DNA from: Spirochaetota bacterium
Lineage (GTDB): Bacteria; Spirochaetota; UBA4802; JAFGJZ01
Assembly (NCBI GenBank): GCA_029554345.1
Contig: JAKPJF010000142.1
Coordinates: forward strand, 1 to 64,000
DNA: 64,000 bases
Direction of reading: 5' to 3'
The notes beneath the pieces were generated by a model, which did no database searches, was not told the DNA's origin, and saw nothing but the letters and a program-made list of their open reading frames with translations. The translations under genes and the position numbers were made by a program. Numbering within the stretch: position 1 is the first letter of the stretch; each line of letters opens with the position of its first letter. This document shows positions 31,966-41,852 of this stretch, one piece after another.

Positions 31966-34900
31966 AGCATGAAACGACTTCTGTAATTGTTCTGATTAAA
32001 TCTTCTATGTTATAAGGTTTTATGATGCGGGCAGAAAATCCGTATTCTATAAAATTGCTCATTGCATCGTCGTTTGAATAACCGCTTGAAACTACTCCTT
32101 TTACCAAAGAGTTTATTTTTTTTAGATTTAAAAATGTTTCTTTGCCGCCCATTCCGCCCGGAATCGTCAAATCAAGAAGCACCACGTCAAAAGGTTTTCC
32201 GCCGCAAATTGATTTTTCATATTCCTTTATTGTGTTTTTTCCGTCTGATGTAAAAACATATTCATATCCGTAATGTTCAAAAATCCTTGCAAGAAGTGTC
32301 AGAATGTTTTCTTCATCTTCAAGAACTAGAATGCGTAGTTTCTGATTGTTCAAAACCGGTTCGGAAGGAGCTTTTTGTTTTATTTCTTTATCTATTGCCG
32401 GAAGATAAAGTGTAAAAACAGTTCCGGTACCGACTTCAGATTCAACATCAATATGTCCGCAATGATTTTTTACAATTGAGTATGAAATCGCAAGACCTAA
32501 ACCATGACCGGTCGGCTTTGTTGTGAAATACGGATCGAAGATATTCGGCAGAATATCTTTTGGTATTCCGGAGCCGCTGTCCTGTATGATAAAGCGTACG
32601 TAATTTCCTTTCTCAAGACAAGGATTCGATGAATCATTATTGCTGTAGTTTGAGCATTTGATCACAACTTTACCGACATCTTCCATGGCCTGACGTGCAT
32701 TAAGAAGAAGATTATGAAGAACCTGTGAAATCTGACTCTCGTCAATTTCAATATTCCAAAGATCATCCTGTATGTCGAATTCACAAATTATCGCAAATCC
32801 GTGAAAGGCGAGATCAACGCTGTCAATTATCAGCTCATAGGCCGAGGCGGTTGTTTTAACCGGCAGACCTCCTTTTGATAGGGTTAGAAGCTGATGGGTA
32901 AGATCCTTTGCTTTCATTGAGGCTTTTTCCGCATCAAGAACTGCCTTTAAAATGCGGGTTTCTGAATCGCCGATCCAGATTTTTGCAAGAGATATGTTTC
33001 CTAGTATGGTTGTAAGAATGTTGTTGAAGTCATGTGCTATTCCTCCTGCGAGTATGCCAAGGGACTCAAGCTTGAGGGATTTGAGCATGTTTTCTTCATG
33101 CTGTTTTTTTTCAGAAATGTCCTTTATCGTTAAAACTTTAGCTGATAGTTTTCCTGATTTGTCAAAAACAGATGATATAGAAATTTCTGCCGGAACGCTT
33201 GTTCCGTCTTTTGTTGATGCCAGATAGCGATTGGTTGTTCCGTCCGGAAGATCCCGAACTATTTCGCGTGTAATATTTTTGCCGTCTTCGTCATTAAGCT
33301 TTAAAACATTTTCGACTTCTTTACCTAAAGCCAGTTCCTGAGGAACTTTTGTCAGGTTTTCTGCGTTTTGATTCATTAGTATAATTTTATATCCATTGTC
33401 TATGGTTATTATTGCTTCAGTGATGGACTTCAGTGTGACAAAAAGTTTTTCTCTTTCATCCGCGATTTTTTCATTAGTTTGTTTTATTTCTGTTATATCC
33501 TGAAGAACAACAATTGCATAGGGCAGGTAACCTTTTCCGTTTTTTACAATACGTGCAGATATGTTAATGTCAATTTCTTCACCGTCACCCCGAACGGCTT
33601 TTGTTTCCGTAAGAATGAAAGGTGTTTTATCTGAAAATAGATCAGAGAGAAGGGTTTGCATTTCATTTTTTGTCTTATCGGGAAATATGTCAGAATATTT
33701 TTTACCTATAAGTTTACTTCTATCTGTTTTTAGATATTCAGAGAATTTCTGATTTGCATCCGTAATCAGGTAATTTTCTGATATTATTCCAAGCCCGATA
33801 AGGGGAAAATCGAAATAATTGCGGAGATGCTCTTCGAGTTTTTCTCTCATGTCGTTATCAGCTTTTTCAGCAGTAATGTCTTCTATGATAGCGACGATAC
33901 AGTCTATTCCGTTATCTGCATTCTTTATTGAAAAAACCGTAATATGCAAAAAACATTCTGTATCATTATACCCATAGCGGAAATTATTGATTTCAACAGT
34001 TTCTCCGCGTCTGAGTTTTTCGAGTTCATATGCATAATCTGAAAATATAGGATCGGAAAACAGTGTGTAGTTTTTATCAAAATCTGATCCGAATATTTTT
34101 GTAAAAGCTGTATTTGATTTTATGTGACGTCCGTCTTTTTCAAAAATCGCCATTGCGACCGGATTCTTCATTATCACTCTGTTTAGAATGCCGTGCTCTT
34201 TGGAAAGAAGTTCTTCCATGGCCTTTCGTTTTGTGACATCTGCAAAAACCGTCAGATTTAAAGTCTGGTTGTGGAGATGAATTTTAATACTGCGGCTTTC
34301 GGTTTTAATGTGATTTCCAGTCTTCGGAATAAAGACGATATTATATAAATCAGTGTTTGCCTTATCTTCCAGTGAATCATGAAGAAGATTGTTGAATTCG
34401 TCACAGCTTGCGGAGTCTATAATGTTAAAAAGAGATTTTCCGTAAACCTCTTGTGCGGAATAACCTGTTATTTTCTCAAGTGTATCATTTGCGTATACAA
34501 TCATGTCGTTATGATGTATAATGACTATTTCCGGGAGATTCGCCATGAGAGCGCGGTATCTTTCTTCGCTTTCTTTCAGTGAGTTCAATGTTTTAATTTT
34601 ATTTGTTATATCATGAGAAAATGCGCAGACAAAATCGCTTCCGGATATATTCATATAAACATAACGCATCTCTTTTATGTGTTTTGATCCGTTTTTAGCA
34701 ATATGAAAGATTTCACGCGAGATTGTTTTTTTGTCTTTTAATTCCGTGAACAGTTTGGAGAAATTATCGGAAACCATATCCGGATTGAGTACCGAAATAT
34801 GCTCTCCCTGTATTTCAATCTGGGAATATCCGATTGATTCGGATGCAGAATTGTTTACCAGCAGAATTCTGCCGTTGGATGAAAGAAGAAAAAATTCTTC

Positions 34901-35083
34901 GGATGTATTTTCGAGAATGAAGCGGTATTTGGAAATTTCATCATTGGATACAGTTGTTATTTCAGAAGAAAAATTGGCGGATTGCTTTTTCAGCTTAAGC
35001 AGGGCGGTTTCTTTTTTGATCAGTTCGGTTTTCAGTGCAGATATTTCTTCTTCAAGAGCTGCAGCTGTTTTTTCATAATTCAT
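31964..35083 (-). CDS. Multi-PAS hybrid histidine kinase with C-terminal receiver
   Basis: The 1039 residues begin with a coiled coil (about 1-40) and five PAS-like domains (about 45-165, 175-285, 295-410, 420-535 and 545-660). The HisKA helix GILAGGIAHDFNNILTTILGN has phospho-acceptor H684. The HATPase domain has N-box NLLLNARQAM and G-box FTTKPTGHGLGLAISYSIVK (about 785-895). A receiver domain follows with acceptor D971 in LLDLTIPGGMGG and Lys in RIIKPYN. There is no membrane segment, so sensing is cytoplasmic, perhaps of redox or small ligands through the PAS domains. All kinase motifs look intact. It lies 24 bases downstream of pyrD and may share its transcript. Confidence 0.93.
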   Translation of the reverse strand: MNYEKTAAALEEEISALKTELIKKETALLKLKKQSANFSSEITTVSNDEISKYRFILENTSEEFFLLSSNGRILLVNNSASESIGYSQIEIQGEHISVLNPDMVSDNFSKLFTELKDKKTISREIFHIAKNGSKHIKEMRYVYMNISGSDFVCAFSHDITNKIKTLNSLKESEERYRALMANLPEIVIIHHNDMIVYANDTLEKITGYSAQEVYGKSLFNIIDSASCDEFNNLLHDSLEDKANTDLYNIVFIPKTGNHIKTESRSIKIHLHNQTLNLTVFADVTKRKAMEELLSKEHGILNRVIMKNPVAMAIFEKDGRHIKSNTAFTKIFGSDFDKNYTLFSDPIFSDYAYELEKLRRGETVEINNFRYGYNDTECFLHITVFSIKNADNGIDCIVAIIEDITAEKADNDMREKLEEHLRNYFDFPLIGLGIISENYLITDANQKFSEYLKTDRSKLIGKKYSDIFPDKTKNEMQTLLSDLFSDKTPFILTETKAVRGDGEEIDINISARIVKNGKGYLPYAIVVLQDITEIKQTNEKIADEREKLFVTLKSITEAIITIDNGYKIILMNQNAENLTKVPQELALGKEVENVLKLNDEDGKNITREIVRDLPDGTTNRYLASTKDGTSVPAEISISSVFDKSGKLSAKVLTIKDISEKKQHEENMLKSLKLESLGILAGGIAHDFNNILTTILGNISLAKIWIGDSETRILKAVLDAEKASMKAKDLTHQLLTLSKGGLPVKTTASAYELIIDSVDLAFHGFAIICEFDIQDDLWNIEIDESQISQVLHNLLLNARQAMEDVGKVVIKCSNYSNNDSSNPCLEKGNYVRFIIQDSGSGIPKDILPNIFDPYFTTKPTGHGLGLAISYSIVKNHCGHIDVESEVGTGTVFTLYLPAIDKEIKQKAPSEPVLNNQKLRILVLEDEENILTLLARIFEHYGYEYVFTSDGKNTIKEYEKSICGGKPFDVVLLDLTIPGGMGGKETFLNLKKINSLVKGVVSSGYSNDDAMSNFIEYGFSARIIKPYNIEDLIRTITEVVSC

Positions 35084-35107
35084 TTTTTGTGTCCTGCATG
35101 ATGAAAA

Positions 35108-36034
35108 TTATTGCGGACTAATGCCTGAAGAGTGGGCATAGCCGACAAGATCATTTATATCATCAATTCCATTTTCTGTCATATAATCAGATAAACCTTC
35201 AGCTATTTCGGCTGCACGAACCGGATAAACAAGATTCATTGTTCCGATTGATATTGCCCGCGCCCCGGCAAGAATAAATTCGAGGGCATCTTCAACATTA
35301 GAAATTCCGCCAAGACCGAGTATCGGAATAGAAACTTTTTCAAAAATCTGATAAACCATTCTAACTGCAATCGGCCGGACGGCAGGTCCGCTTAATCCGG
35401 CTACTTTATTGTTGAAATGCGGAGTTTTGCGTTTGATATCAATTTTCATTCCGACAAGCGTATTGATCGCACTTACTGCGTCAGCTCCGCATTCTTCAGC
35501 GCAAAGAGCAAATTGTGTGATATCGGAAACGTTTGGAGAAAGTTTTACTATGAGCGGAAGAGTGCATACTTCTCTAACTTCTGTCAGCAGTTTGCGCATT
35601 AATTGAATGTCTGAACCGAAAGCAATGCCGCCTTCCTTGACATTAGGACATGAAACATTCAATTCTATCGCATGAATTTTTTTCTCTGCGGAAAGAATTC
35701 TGCAGAGTTCAACATTTTCTTCTATTGAATGCCCGGCAGCGTTTGCTATTATTGTTGCGTTTTGTTTTTCCAGAAAAGGAAGTTTTTGAGAAAGAAATTT
35801 TTCAATTCCGACATTTTCAAGTCCTATTGAATTTAGTATGCCTGAAGGTGTTTCTATTATGCGGTTTCCGCTGTTTCCGGGGCGCGGTTTCAGCGAAAGT
35901 CCTTTTGTTATTACCGCGCCGATTTCCGAAAGATTATAAAATGCGGAAAGTTCTTCTCCGTAGCCGGCAGTGCCTGAAGCAACTGTAACAGGATTTTTCA
36001 GTGTAAGGGATCCTATTTTTACGGAGAGATTCAT
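35108..36034 (-). CDS. pyrD: Dihydroorotate dehydrogenase, class 1B catalytic subunit
   Basis: The start at 36034 has GAGG upstream and gives the family start MNLSVKIGSLTLKNPV; a longer frame to 36112 has no support. The 308-residue barrel shows the class 1B catalytic Cys (C129 in LNVSCPNVKEGG), FMN-binding ITKGLSLKPRPGN and the phosphate-binding loop GLGGISNVEDALEF. It oxidises dihydroorotate to orotate in pyrimidine synthesis. Class 1B enzymes usually work with the iron-sulfur flavoprotein PyrK to pass electrons to NAD+, but no pyrK is adjacent, so the partner is elsewhere or another acceptor is used. Confidence 0.93.
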   Translation of the reverse strand: MNLSVKIGSLTLKNPVTVASGTAGYGEELSAFYNLSEIGAVITKGLSLKPRPGNSGNRIIETPSGILNSIGLENVGIEKFLSQKLPFLEKQNATIIANAAGHSIEENVELCRILSAEKKIHAIELNVSCPNVKEGGIAFGSDIQLMRKLLTEVREVCTLPLIVKLSPNVSDITQFALCAEECGADAVSAINTLVGMKIDIKRKTPHFNNKVAGLSGPAVRPIAVRMVYQIFEKVSIPILGLGGISNVEDALEFILAGARAISIGTMNLVYPVRAAEIAEGLSDYMTENGIDDINDLVGYAHSSGISPQ

Positions 36035-36294
36035 TTTTACCTCATAATTTAATAAGCTGTAATTATGTTTTTGAAATACCCTTTTGAGTGCAACAATTAA
36101 TTTTACTTGCATTTATATTAAGAATCCAAAAATATCTCACCAGTAACGCTCCTTAGAGAAATGACAGATGTTTCGATAACGTGTTTTGAAAATTTTAAAA
36201 GTTTCAGCTGCAGGAGCATACGGCTTTTAATGCGAAGTTTTCTAAACAATGATACGGGTGTTTTATTGCTATTATTTGACTATTTAGAGGCTGT

Positions 36295-37257
36295 ATGGAA
36301 ATAACTCAGAAAATACTTGATGAAATATATTCTGAAATTGCCGCAAGAAATAAAGAACTTGCTCCGGGTTCTGTTGTCCATTCAGATTCATTCATAAAAT
36401 ACATGGCATCATCTACTGGTCTTCCGAAGGAGTCTGTAAAAACGGCGATTGCGATTCTGATAGAATCCCATAAGGTTCTATCAATCGAAATTGTAACATC
36501 TGATGAAAAAAGACGTATTGAGCAGATTGACGGTTATGTTGCAGCTGATCTTGCGGTAGTAAGAAATCTCAATTCGTTTTTTAAAGATCATCTCGTTAAG
36601 GCATATGAGTTTCAGTTTCATAAACGCGCCGGATCTGCACAGATTGTCCGTGAACTTTTTCCTATGATAAAATCTTTGAATAATACGGAACTGGGTCAGG
36701 TTTTGAACAAGACAATAATGCTTCATGAATATGAACGTCTTCTTGAAAAAGAGTGGAGAGCTTATGCTCCGGAATGGCAGGAGCAGAGGCTTGCCGAATT
36801 GTCTTTGAAGTACGGTTTTCATTATAAACCCTCAGTTCCGGTTAATATTCCTCAGCAGGTTCTTGATGCCTCCGCAGCGGTAAATCTAGAAGAACCGTTT
36901 TCTAATTCACGCATTCCGGCTAAAAATGACATTAAAACCGAGCGTGCTGTTGATGCACCTCAATATAAGGAATTTGCTGATAAGGAATCACAATATTCTC
37001 TTCAAAGAATATTGAATATTTACGGAATTGATTTTTTTGTAAAAGTTCAGTTTAGAAAATATAAATTCTCTTATGTCCGTAAAATTATAGAAGATAAGCA
37101 GATTGTTAAAAAGAAAGACCTTCTTTTTATCCGGGAAATGATTTTCAAGGTTAAAGAAAGTGACAAATTAGGCAGAGATGCAAATCTTCAATCGTGCAGG
37201 GATGAAATTAACCGGCTGGAGAGAGCTGTAACACATGCGATATATTTTTCCGTCTGA
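36295..37257 (+). CDS. Unknown protein, helical, with wHTH-like N-terminal part
   Basis: No family recognised. The 320-residue protein has no signal peptide or membrane segment. Residues about 1-75 are helical with a pattern that could be a winged helix (SDSFIKYMASSTGLPKESVKTAIAILIESHKVLSIEIV). A second helical block follows, then a Pro-rich variable linker (about 178-225) and a last helical domain (SQYSLQRILNIYGIDFFVKVQFRKYKFSYVRKIIEDKQI). It is divergent from pyrD across 260 bases in which I see no convincing riboswitch or terminator. A regulatory or structural role is possible but unsupported. Confidence 0.65.
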   Translation: MEITQKILDEIYSEIAARNKELAPGSVVHSDSFIKYMASSTGLPKESVKTAIAILIESHKVLSIEIVTSDEKRRIEQIDGYVAADLAVVRNLNSFFKDHLVKAYEFQFHKRAGSAQIVRELFPMIKSLNNTELGQVLNKTIMLHEYERLLEKEWRAYAPEWQEQRLAELSLKYGFHYKPSVPVNIPQQVLDASAAVNLEEPFSNSRIPAKNDIKTERAVDAPQYKEFADKESQYSLQRILNIYGIDFFVKVQFRKYKFSYVRKIIEDKQIVKKKDLLFIREMIFKVKESDKLGRDANLQSCRDEINRLERAVTHAIYFSV

Positions 37258-37365
37258 TTTTTTATGAGATTGCCGTTTAGGTTTTGATTAACAGAATTTA
37301 GAAGAAAAGACTGCATATTATGGCGATTTTACGCCGGAAAAAGCCGGAAGACTTAAAATAATATC

Positions 37366-37394
37366 TTGACATACGGTTTCGCCGGACTTAGAGT
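37366..37394 (+). promoter_or_regulatory. Promoter of the STAS gene
   Basis: TTGACA (37366-37371), 17 bases, TAGAGT (37389-37394). The predicted start near 37401 gives a short leader containing GAGGT. Confidence 0.6.
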
Positions 37395-37433
37395 TGCAGG
37401 GACTGTTTTTTGAGTGAAATTTAGAGGTGAGTG

Positions 37434-37772
37434 ATGGAGATAAACAGAAGAGAGAGCGCTGATATAGTGGTGTTGGATATTTCCGGCGAAATTGACCTTT
37501 ATAATGCCCCAGAAATAAAAGATACAATCAATCAGCTGATTGAAGATCAGAAATATAATGTAATAATTAACCTTGAAAAAGTCTCTTATATTGATTCATC
37601 GGGTATCGGCGCTCTTATTTCGAGTCTTTCTTCTCTGAAAAAGTATCAGGGCGGTCTGAAGATAATAAATGTTTATGCTTCTGTGAGAAAAGTTTTCGAG
37701 CTTACAAAGCTTACGTATTTTTTTGAAATATTTGATTCTGAATCGGATGCAGTTTCGTCTTTTAATAAATAG
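37434..37772 (+). CDS. STAS-domain anti-sigma-factor antagonist
   Basis: The ATG at 37434 is placed five bases after GAGGT. The 112-residue single-domain protein has the SpoIIAA/RsbV layout: VVLDISGEIDLYNAPEIKDTI, the central strand NVIINLEKVSYIDSSGIGALI with the phosphorylatable Ser in DSSG (54-57), and the end VFELTKLTYFFEIF. Unphosphorylated, such proteins free a sigma factor or activate a regulator by binding an anti-sigma kinase (RsbW type). No kinase or phosphatase of that system lies next to it, so the partner is elsewhere. Confidence 0.93.
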   Translation: MEINRRESADIVVLDISGEIDLYNAPEIKDTINQLIEDQKYNVIINLEKVSYIDSSGIGALISSLSSLKKYQGGLKIINVYASVRKVFELTKLTYFFEIFDSESDAVSSFNK

Positions 37773-37817
37773 ATTTACATTAATTACCGTGTACGGTGAT
37801 TTCTCCGAGGGGTGAAT

Positions 37818-39020
37818 ATGAGAAATATTTTTGGTTTGAGTATTGTTCTGTCTGTTTTGTTTTTTGCAGCTTGCGGGGATCCTGTTCCTTTGGGTGAAAT
37901 GTCTTCTGCAAAGATGATGATTTCCAAGGCTCAGACTGCAAGAGCTGAAAAATATGCACCTGATGAATATAATGAAGCTGCCGCTCTTCTTCTAGAATCG
38001 CATAGTCTCGTTAAAGAAGAGAAGTATGATGATGCGGGAAAGAAAGCCCTTGCTTCCAAGGAAAAGGCTCAGGCGGCATATGATAAGGCTGCTCCTTTGA
38101 TGGCAAAGGATTCAATTGATGTTGCAGAACAGAGTATAAAAAGCGCTGACGAGGTTTTTGCCTCGGAACTTGCTAAAGACGAGTATGAATCTGCAGTTAA
38201 CAAGCAGAAGCAGGCTCAAGCTGATTTTGAATCTAAACAGTATGAAAGTGCTTATAAAAATGCAGTGGAAGCTGACGGTCTTGCTAAAAATGCCAGAAAT
38301 ACTGCTATATCCGGCAAGGGCATGATTGAAGATTCTATAAATGAAGTCAAAGCTACTTTGGCAGAAGCAAAGAAATATAATGCAGAGAAATTAGCTCCGG
38401 AAAAATACAATTCTGCAGTAGAAAGTCTCACTAATGCTCAAAAATCATATGACAGCCTTGCTTTGAAAGAAGCATTTGCTTATCTTGATGAAGCTAAGGC
38501 TTCGGCGGATGAAGCATATCAGATTGCTTTGAAAGAAACAGCTCTTGATAAAATTGAACAGTCAAAGCAGTCAATCGCTGATGCCGAATCATCGCGCGGA
38601 GCCAAAGAAGCTTCTGCTGATCTTCAGGCATCAAAAGAACTTTCTGAAACTGCCGAAATGCAGTACAATGAGGGTAATTATCTTGATTCAATAGATTCAG
38701 CAAATGAGTCTCTGCGACTTTCGGGTCTTGTTTCCCAGGCGGGAAGCAGTGCCGATAAGTATTCGAATGATTCTTCCTCGAAAGATTCTGTTTCGGATAA
38801 TGGTGATTCTTCAGATTCTGAAGCCTCGGGAGATTATGATATTTACAAGGTTAAGTATAATAAAACTCCGCCTAAGGACTGTTTGTGGATTATTTCGAAA
38901 AAGTTTTATAATAACGGGCGCAAATGGAAAAAGATTTTCAATGCTAACAAGGATATTATAAAGAATCCTGATTATATCTTTCCAGGATGGAAGTTGAAGA
39001 TTCCAAAAGAGAGTAAATAA
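37818..39020 (+). CDS. Lipoprotein with long helical repeat region and C-terminal LysM domain
   Basis: The ATG at 37818 follows CGAGGGG. The signal peptide ends in lipobox FAAC (C19). Residues about 25-300 are helical repeats of the type AEKYAPDEYNEAAALL, repeated with variation (EKLAPEKYNSAVESLTNAQ), like DUF4398-type antiparallel helical repeats. A Ser/Asp-rich linker (about 300-330) follows. The C-terminal 60 residues form a LysM domain (DCLWIISKKFYNNGRKWKKIFNANKDIIKNPDYIFPGWKLKIP) that binds peptidoglycan. It would tie the outer or inner membrane to the wall. It ends at a strong terminator. Confidence 0.88.
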   Translation: MRNIFGLSIVLSVLFFAACGDPVPLGEMSSAKMMISKAQTARAEKYAPDEYNEAAALLLESHSLVKEEKYDDAGKKALASKEKAQAAYDKAAPLMAKDSIDVAEQSIKSADEVFASELAKDEYESAVNKQKQAQADFESKQYESAYKNAVEADGLAKNARNTAISGKGMIEDSINEVKATLAEAKKYNAEKLAPEKYNSAVESLTNAQKSYDSLALKEAFAYLDEAKASADEAYQIALKETALDKIEQSKQSIADAESSRGAKEASADLQASKELSETAEMQYNEGNYLDSIDSANESLRLSGLVSQAGSSADKYSNDSSSKDSVSDNGDSSDSEASGDYDIYKVKYNKTPPKDCLWIISKKFYNNGRKWKKIFNANKDIIKNPDYIFPGWKLKIPKESK

Positions 39021-39022
39021 TC

Positions 39023-39048
39023 AAAAGCCGGCTAATGCCGGCTTTTTT
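39023..39048 (+). terminator. Terminator of the LysM lipoprotein gene
   Basis: AAAAGCCGGC (39023-39032), loop TAAT and GCCGGCTTTT (39037-39046) continue into a T-run. Confidence 0.93.
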
Positions 39049-39172
39049 TTTAATTTTTTCTTGCCGAAGTGTAACCTGTTTGTTTTCTTTTATACAGAAA
39101 GTTAAGTTTATTTAATACCGGCTGATTTTGAGTCGGATTTCTAATCACAAATATTATTATTCCGGAGCTGTT

Positions 39173-40153
39173 ATGGATTACATCGAGATTGAAAAAATTT
39201 CCGTACAGGTAAAAGCGGAACGTGCATTTGTTGATGCTGTTTTTTCAGAAATTTCCAAAAATGTCATAGGTCAGAAGAAGCTTGTTGAAAGAATGATGAG
39301 TGCACTTTTTTGCGGCGGTCATGTTCTTGTTGAGGGTCTGCCTGGACTCGCTAAAACACTAGCTGTAAGATCTTTTGCAGCATCAATTTCTTCTTCCTTT
39401 TCCCGTGTTCAGTTCACTCCGGATCTTCTTCCGGCGGATTTAACAGGGACTCAGATTTTTAATCCTAAAAATATGGAGTTTTTTACTCGGAAAGGACCTC
39501 TTTTCACTAACATATTGCTTGCAGATGAGATTAACCGTGCCCCGGCTAAAGTTCAGTCTGCACTTCTTCAAGCGATGGAAGAGCGTATGATCACCATCGG
39601 GGAAACGACATATAAACTTGATGATCCGTTTATGGTTCTTGCAACGGAAAATCCCATTGAACAGGAAGGAACATATCCTCTGCCGGAAGCTCAGCTTGAC
39701 CGTTTTATGATGAAAGTTCTTGTGGAGTATCCATCAAAAGAGGAAGAAGCTGAGATACTTAAAAAGATATATGATATAGATCCTAAAAAGATTAATCCTG
39801 TTATGACGGCTGAGAAGCTTTTTGAAATAAGAAAAATAATAGAATCTATTTATGTTGATGATAAGATTTTATCTTATATCGTATCATTGATTGACTTTAC
39901 GAGAAGACCGAATGATAAAATGAAAAAGTATATTGAATTCGGTGCAAGCCCTCGCGCAAGTATTGCTTTGATGAAACTTTCAAAGTGCGCGGCCTTTTTT
40001 GCAGGCAGGGGATTTGTAACGCCTGATGATGTCAAAGAAGTTGCCTATGATGTTTTACGGCATAGAATAATACTTTCTTATGATGCTGAAGCTGAAGAAA
40101 TTAAGACAGATACAGTTATCAAACTTATACTTGATCAGGTGGAAGTCCCATGA
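39173..40153 (+). CDS. moxR: MoxR-family AAA+ ATPase, first gene of the Bat operon
   Basis: The ATG at 39173 has CGGAG upstream; a longer frame to 39128 lacks this. The 326 residues show Walker A GLPGLAKT (55-62), Walker B ILLADEINRAP, sensor 1 in FMVLATENPIEQEGTYPLPEAQLDRF and a helical lid. MoxR ATPases act as chaperones that activate partners carrying VWA domains, usually encoded beside them. Here six genes follow with overlaps of 4-29 bases, including DUF58, BatA, BatB and BatD, so a single complex is likely. Confidence 0.95.
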   Translation: MDYIEIEKISVQVKAERAFVDAVFSEISKNVIGQKKLVERMMSALFCGGHVLVEGLPGLAKTLAVRSFAASISSSFSRVQFTPDLLPADLTGTQIFNPKNMEFFTRKGPLFTNILLADEINRAPAKVQSALLQAMEERMITIGETTYKLDDPFMVLATENPIEQEGTYPLPEAQLDRFMMKVLVEYPSKEEEAEILKKIYDIDPKKINPVMTAEKLFEIRKIIESIYVDDKILSYIVSLIDFTRRPNDKMKKYIEFGASPRASIALMKLSKCAAFFAGRGFVTPDDVKEVAYDVLRHRIILSYDAEAEEIKTDTVIKLILDQVEVP

Positions 40154-40980
40154 GTTCCTCTGCCGGCGGACTTCTTAAGAAAATAAATATCAAAGTTAAG
40201 CGAAAGCTTAATACCGTATATTCGGGGAAATACCGTTCTGCCTTTAAAGGAAACGGTATACTGTTTGAATCACTTCGGGAATATAATTTCGGAGATGAGA
40301 TTAAGTCGATCGATTGGAATGTTTCGGCTAGATCAGGGAAGCTGCATGTAAGAGAATATACTGAAGAACGCGAACTTAATTTTGTTATTGCCTGCGATGT
40401 TTCGGCTTCAATGAATTTTGGTTCTTCCGTTCAAAAAGCCGAAGCGGCTCTGGAGTTTGCAGCTGTTATATTGAAGCTCGCCGAGTATAATAACGATTCA
40501 GTCAGTGCGGCACTTTTTTCGGATTCTGTTGAATATTTTTTTAAACCTAAAAAGGGTTCCCGTTTTGCCCAGCGTATACTTGATAAAATGATGAATTTTT
40601 CGCCTAAAAGCAGTCATACCGATGTTAATGAACTTTGCAGATTTCTCAATAATACTTTGAAGAAACGCAGTATAGTTTTTATCATTTCGGATTTTCTTGA
40701 TGATTCGTTTGATAGAAATTTAAAAATTCTGGCAAGACGTCATCAGCTGATCCCGGTTAAGGTTAGCGATGTTTCTGAAAAACTAATCCCTTTTGGCGGA
40801 ATAATTGAGTTCAGAGACAGTGAATCAGGAGAGCAGTCAATAAGTGACGGCATAGTTCCTTTTGATTCTGATGAATTGAGATATTTCAGCGTGCTTGATC
40901 TTTCAACGGATGAAGATCCTCTATCTTCTACTGTAAAATATTTTGAAAAGAGAAATAAAGGAAAGGTTTCACGATGGTGA
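40150..40980 (+). CDS. DUF58 (VWA-like) protein of the Bat operon
   Basis: The protein has 276 residues and the DUF58 signature SLREYNFGDEIKSIDWNVSARSGKLHVREYTEERELNFVIACDVSASM (residues about 36-85). Its MIDAS-like DVSAS places a VWA-like fold in the second half (about 78-250). DUF58 proteins are constant partners of MoxR ATPases and are thought to be clients or adaptors. It is cytoplasmic (no signal, no membrane segment) and its ATG overlaps the moxR stop as ATGA. Confidence 0.93.
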   Translation: MSSSAGGLLKKINIKVKRKLNTVYSGKYRSAFKGNGILFESLREYNFGDEIKSIDWNVSARSGKLHVREYTEERELNFVIACDVSASMNFGSSVQKAEAALEFAAVILKLAEYNNDSVSAALFSDSVEYFFKPKKGSRFAQRILDKMMNFSPKSSHTDVNELCRFLNNTLKKRSIVFIISDFLDDSFDRNLKILARRHQLIPVKVSDVSEKLIPFGGIIEFRDSESGEQSISDGIVPFDSDELRYFSVLDLSTDEDPLSSTVKYFEKRNKGKVSRW

Positions 40981-41852
40981 GAATATTTTTCTTTTTAACC
41001 TCTTTTTTACTGTTTTCCTCGGTTTTGTCTGCTGAAATAATTTCTAATACAGATAAAACTTCTGTGCGTGTTGCCGATAAAATAATCTATACAGTTGATT
41101 ATTCCTCACTTCCAGAACTCTTTGTTACGCTTCCCGATTCGAAATATTATTATACTGATGATGATAAAGAGATTCCGTTTTATGAAATAATTACTTCTTA
41201 TAATGATGATACTAAAAAGATTGTAACTGTTGAACTATGTTTTTATAAGACTGGAGTATATGACTTATTTCTTGTTGAGTTGCGTGATAATGAAAAAAAT
41301 TTGATAGGATACAAGCCGCCTCAAATTGAAGTTATCGCAGTAAACAAGGAAGGCAAATTTGAGGAGGATGAGGACTTTATAAAAGCATCCGGATATCCAG
41401 TGAGATTGATTCTTTTAATAGCTGCTTCCATAATACTTTTGGTTATTTTGTTTTTTCTCATCAGATATATTTTGCGTCGCAGAAAACGGTCAAAATTGAA
41501 GAAGGAAATTCCATTAGTTGTTTTCCAAAAACGGATAAAGAAATTAAATGTTAAGAACATCACGCAGGAATCTTTTGCCGATACGTTATCTTTCGCGTTT
41601 AGGGAGTATATAACAGGTGAGATCGGATTCAATGCATCTGAAATGACATCATCCGAGATTATTGATGAGCTGACAGACAGAGAGAAAATATTCAAGAATG
41701 AAAAGCACCGTGATGAACTTATGAAAGTTATGAGAATGTGGGATATGATTAAGTTTGCCGAAGCGGAATTTTCTTCAGAACTGCTATCTGAGAATTTTGA
41801 AAAATGCCGTTCTTTTGCTGAAATGATTGCGAGGGAAAGAGAAAGTGCCTGA
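40974..41852 (+). CDS. Membrane protein of the Bat operon with DUF4381-like tail
   Basis: The 292-residue protein has a signal peptide (IFFFLTSFLLFSSVLSAE), an extracytoplasmic beta-rich domain (about 25-135) and one membrane helix (about 140-165, LILLIAASIILLVILFFLIRYIL). A basic, helical cytoplasmic tail follows (about 195-292, SFADTLSFAFREYITGEIGFNASEMTSSEIIDEL) and resembles DUF4381 proteins that accompany MoxR/Bat systems. It overlaps both neighbours (7 and 8 bases). It probably couples the VWA proteins to the membrane; exact role unknown. Confidence 0.75.
   Translation: MVRIFFFLTSFLLFSSVLSAEIISNTDKTSVRVADKIIYTVDYSSLPELFVTLPDSKYYYTDDDKEIPFYEIITSYNDDTKKIVTVELCFYKTGVYDLFLVELRDNEKNLIGYKPPQIEVIAVNKEGKFEEDEDFIKASGYPVRLILLIAASIILLVILFFLIRYILRRRKRSKLKKEIPLVVFQKRIKKLNVKNITQESFADTLSFAFREYITGEIGFNASEMTSSEIIDELTDREKIFKNEKHRDELMKVMRMWDMIKFAEAEFSSELLSENFEKCRSFAEMIARERESA

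Noticed and set aside
36035-36294. Possible riboswitch or small RNA in the pyrD divergent gap
   Set aside because: No recognisable conserved motif, no terminator and no strong secondary structure by eye.
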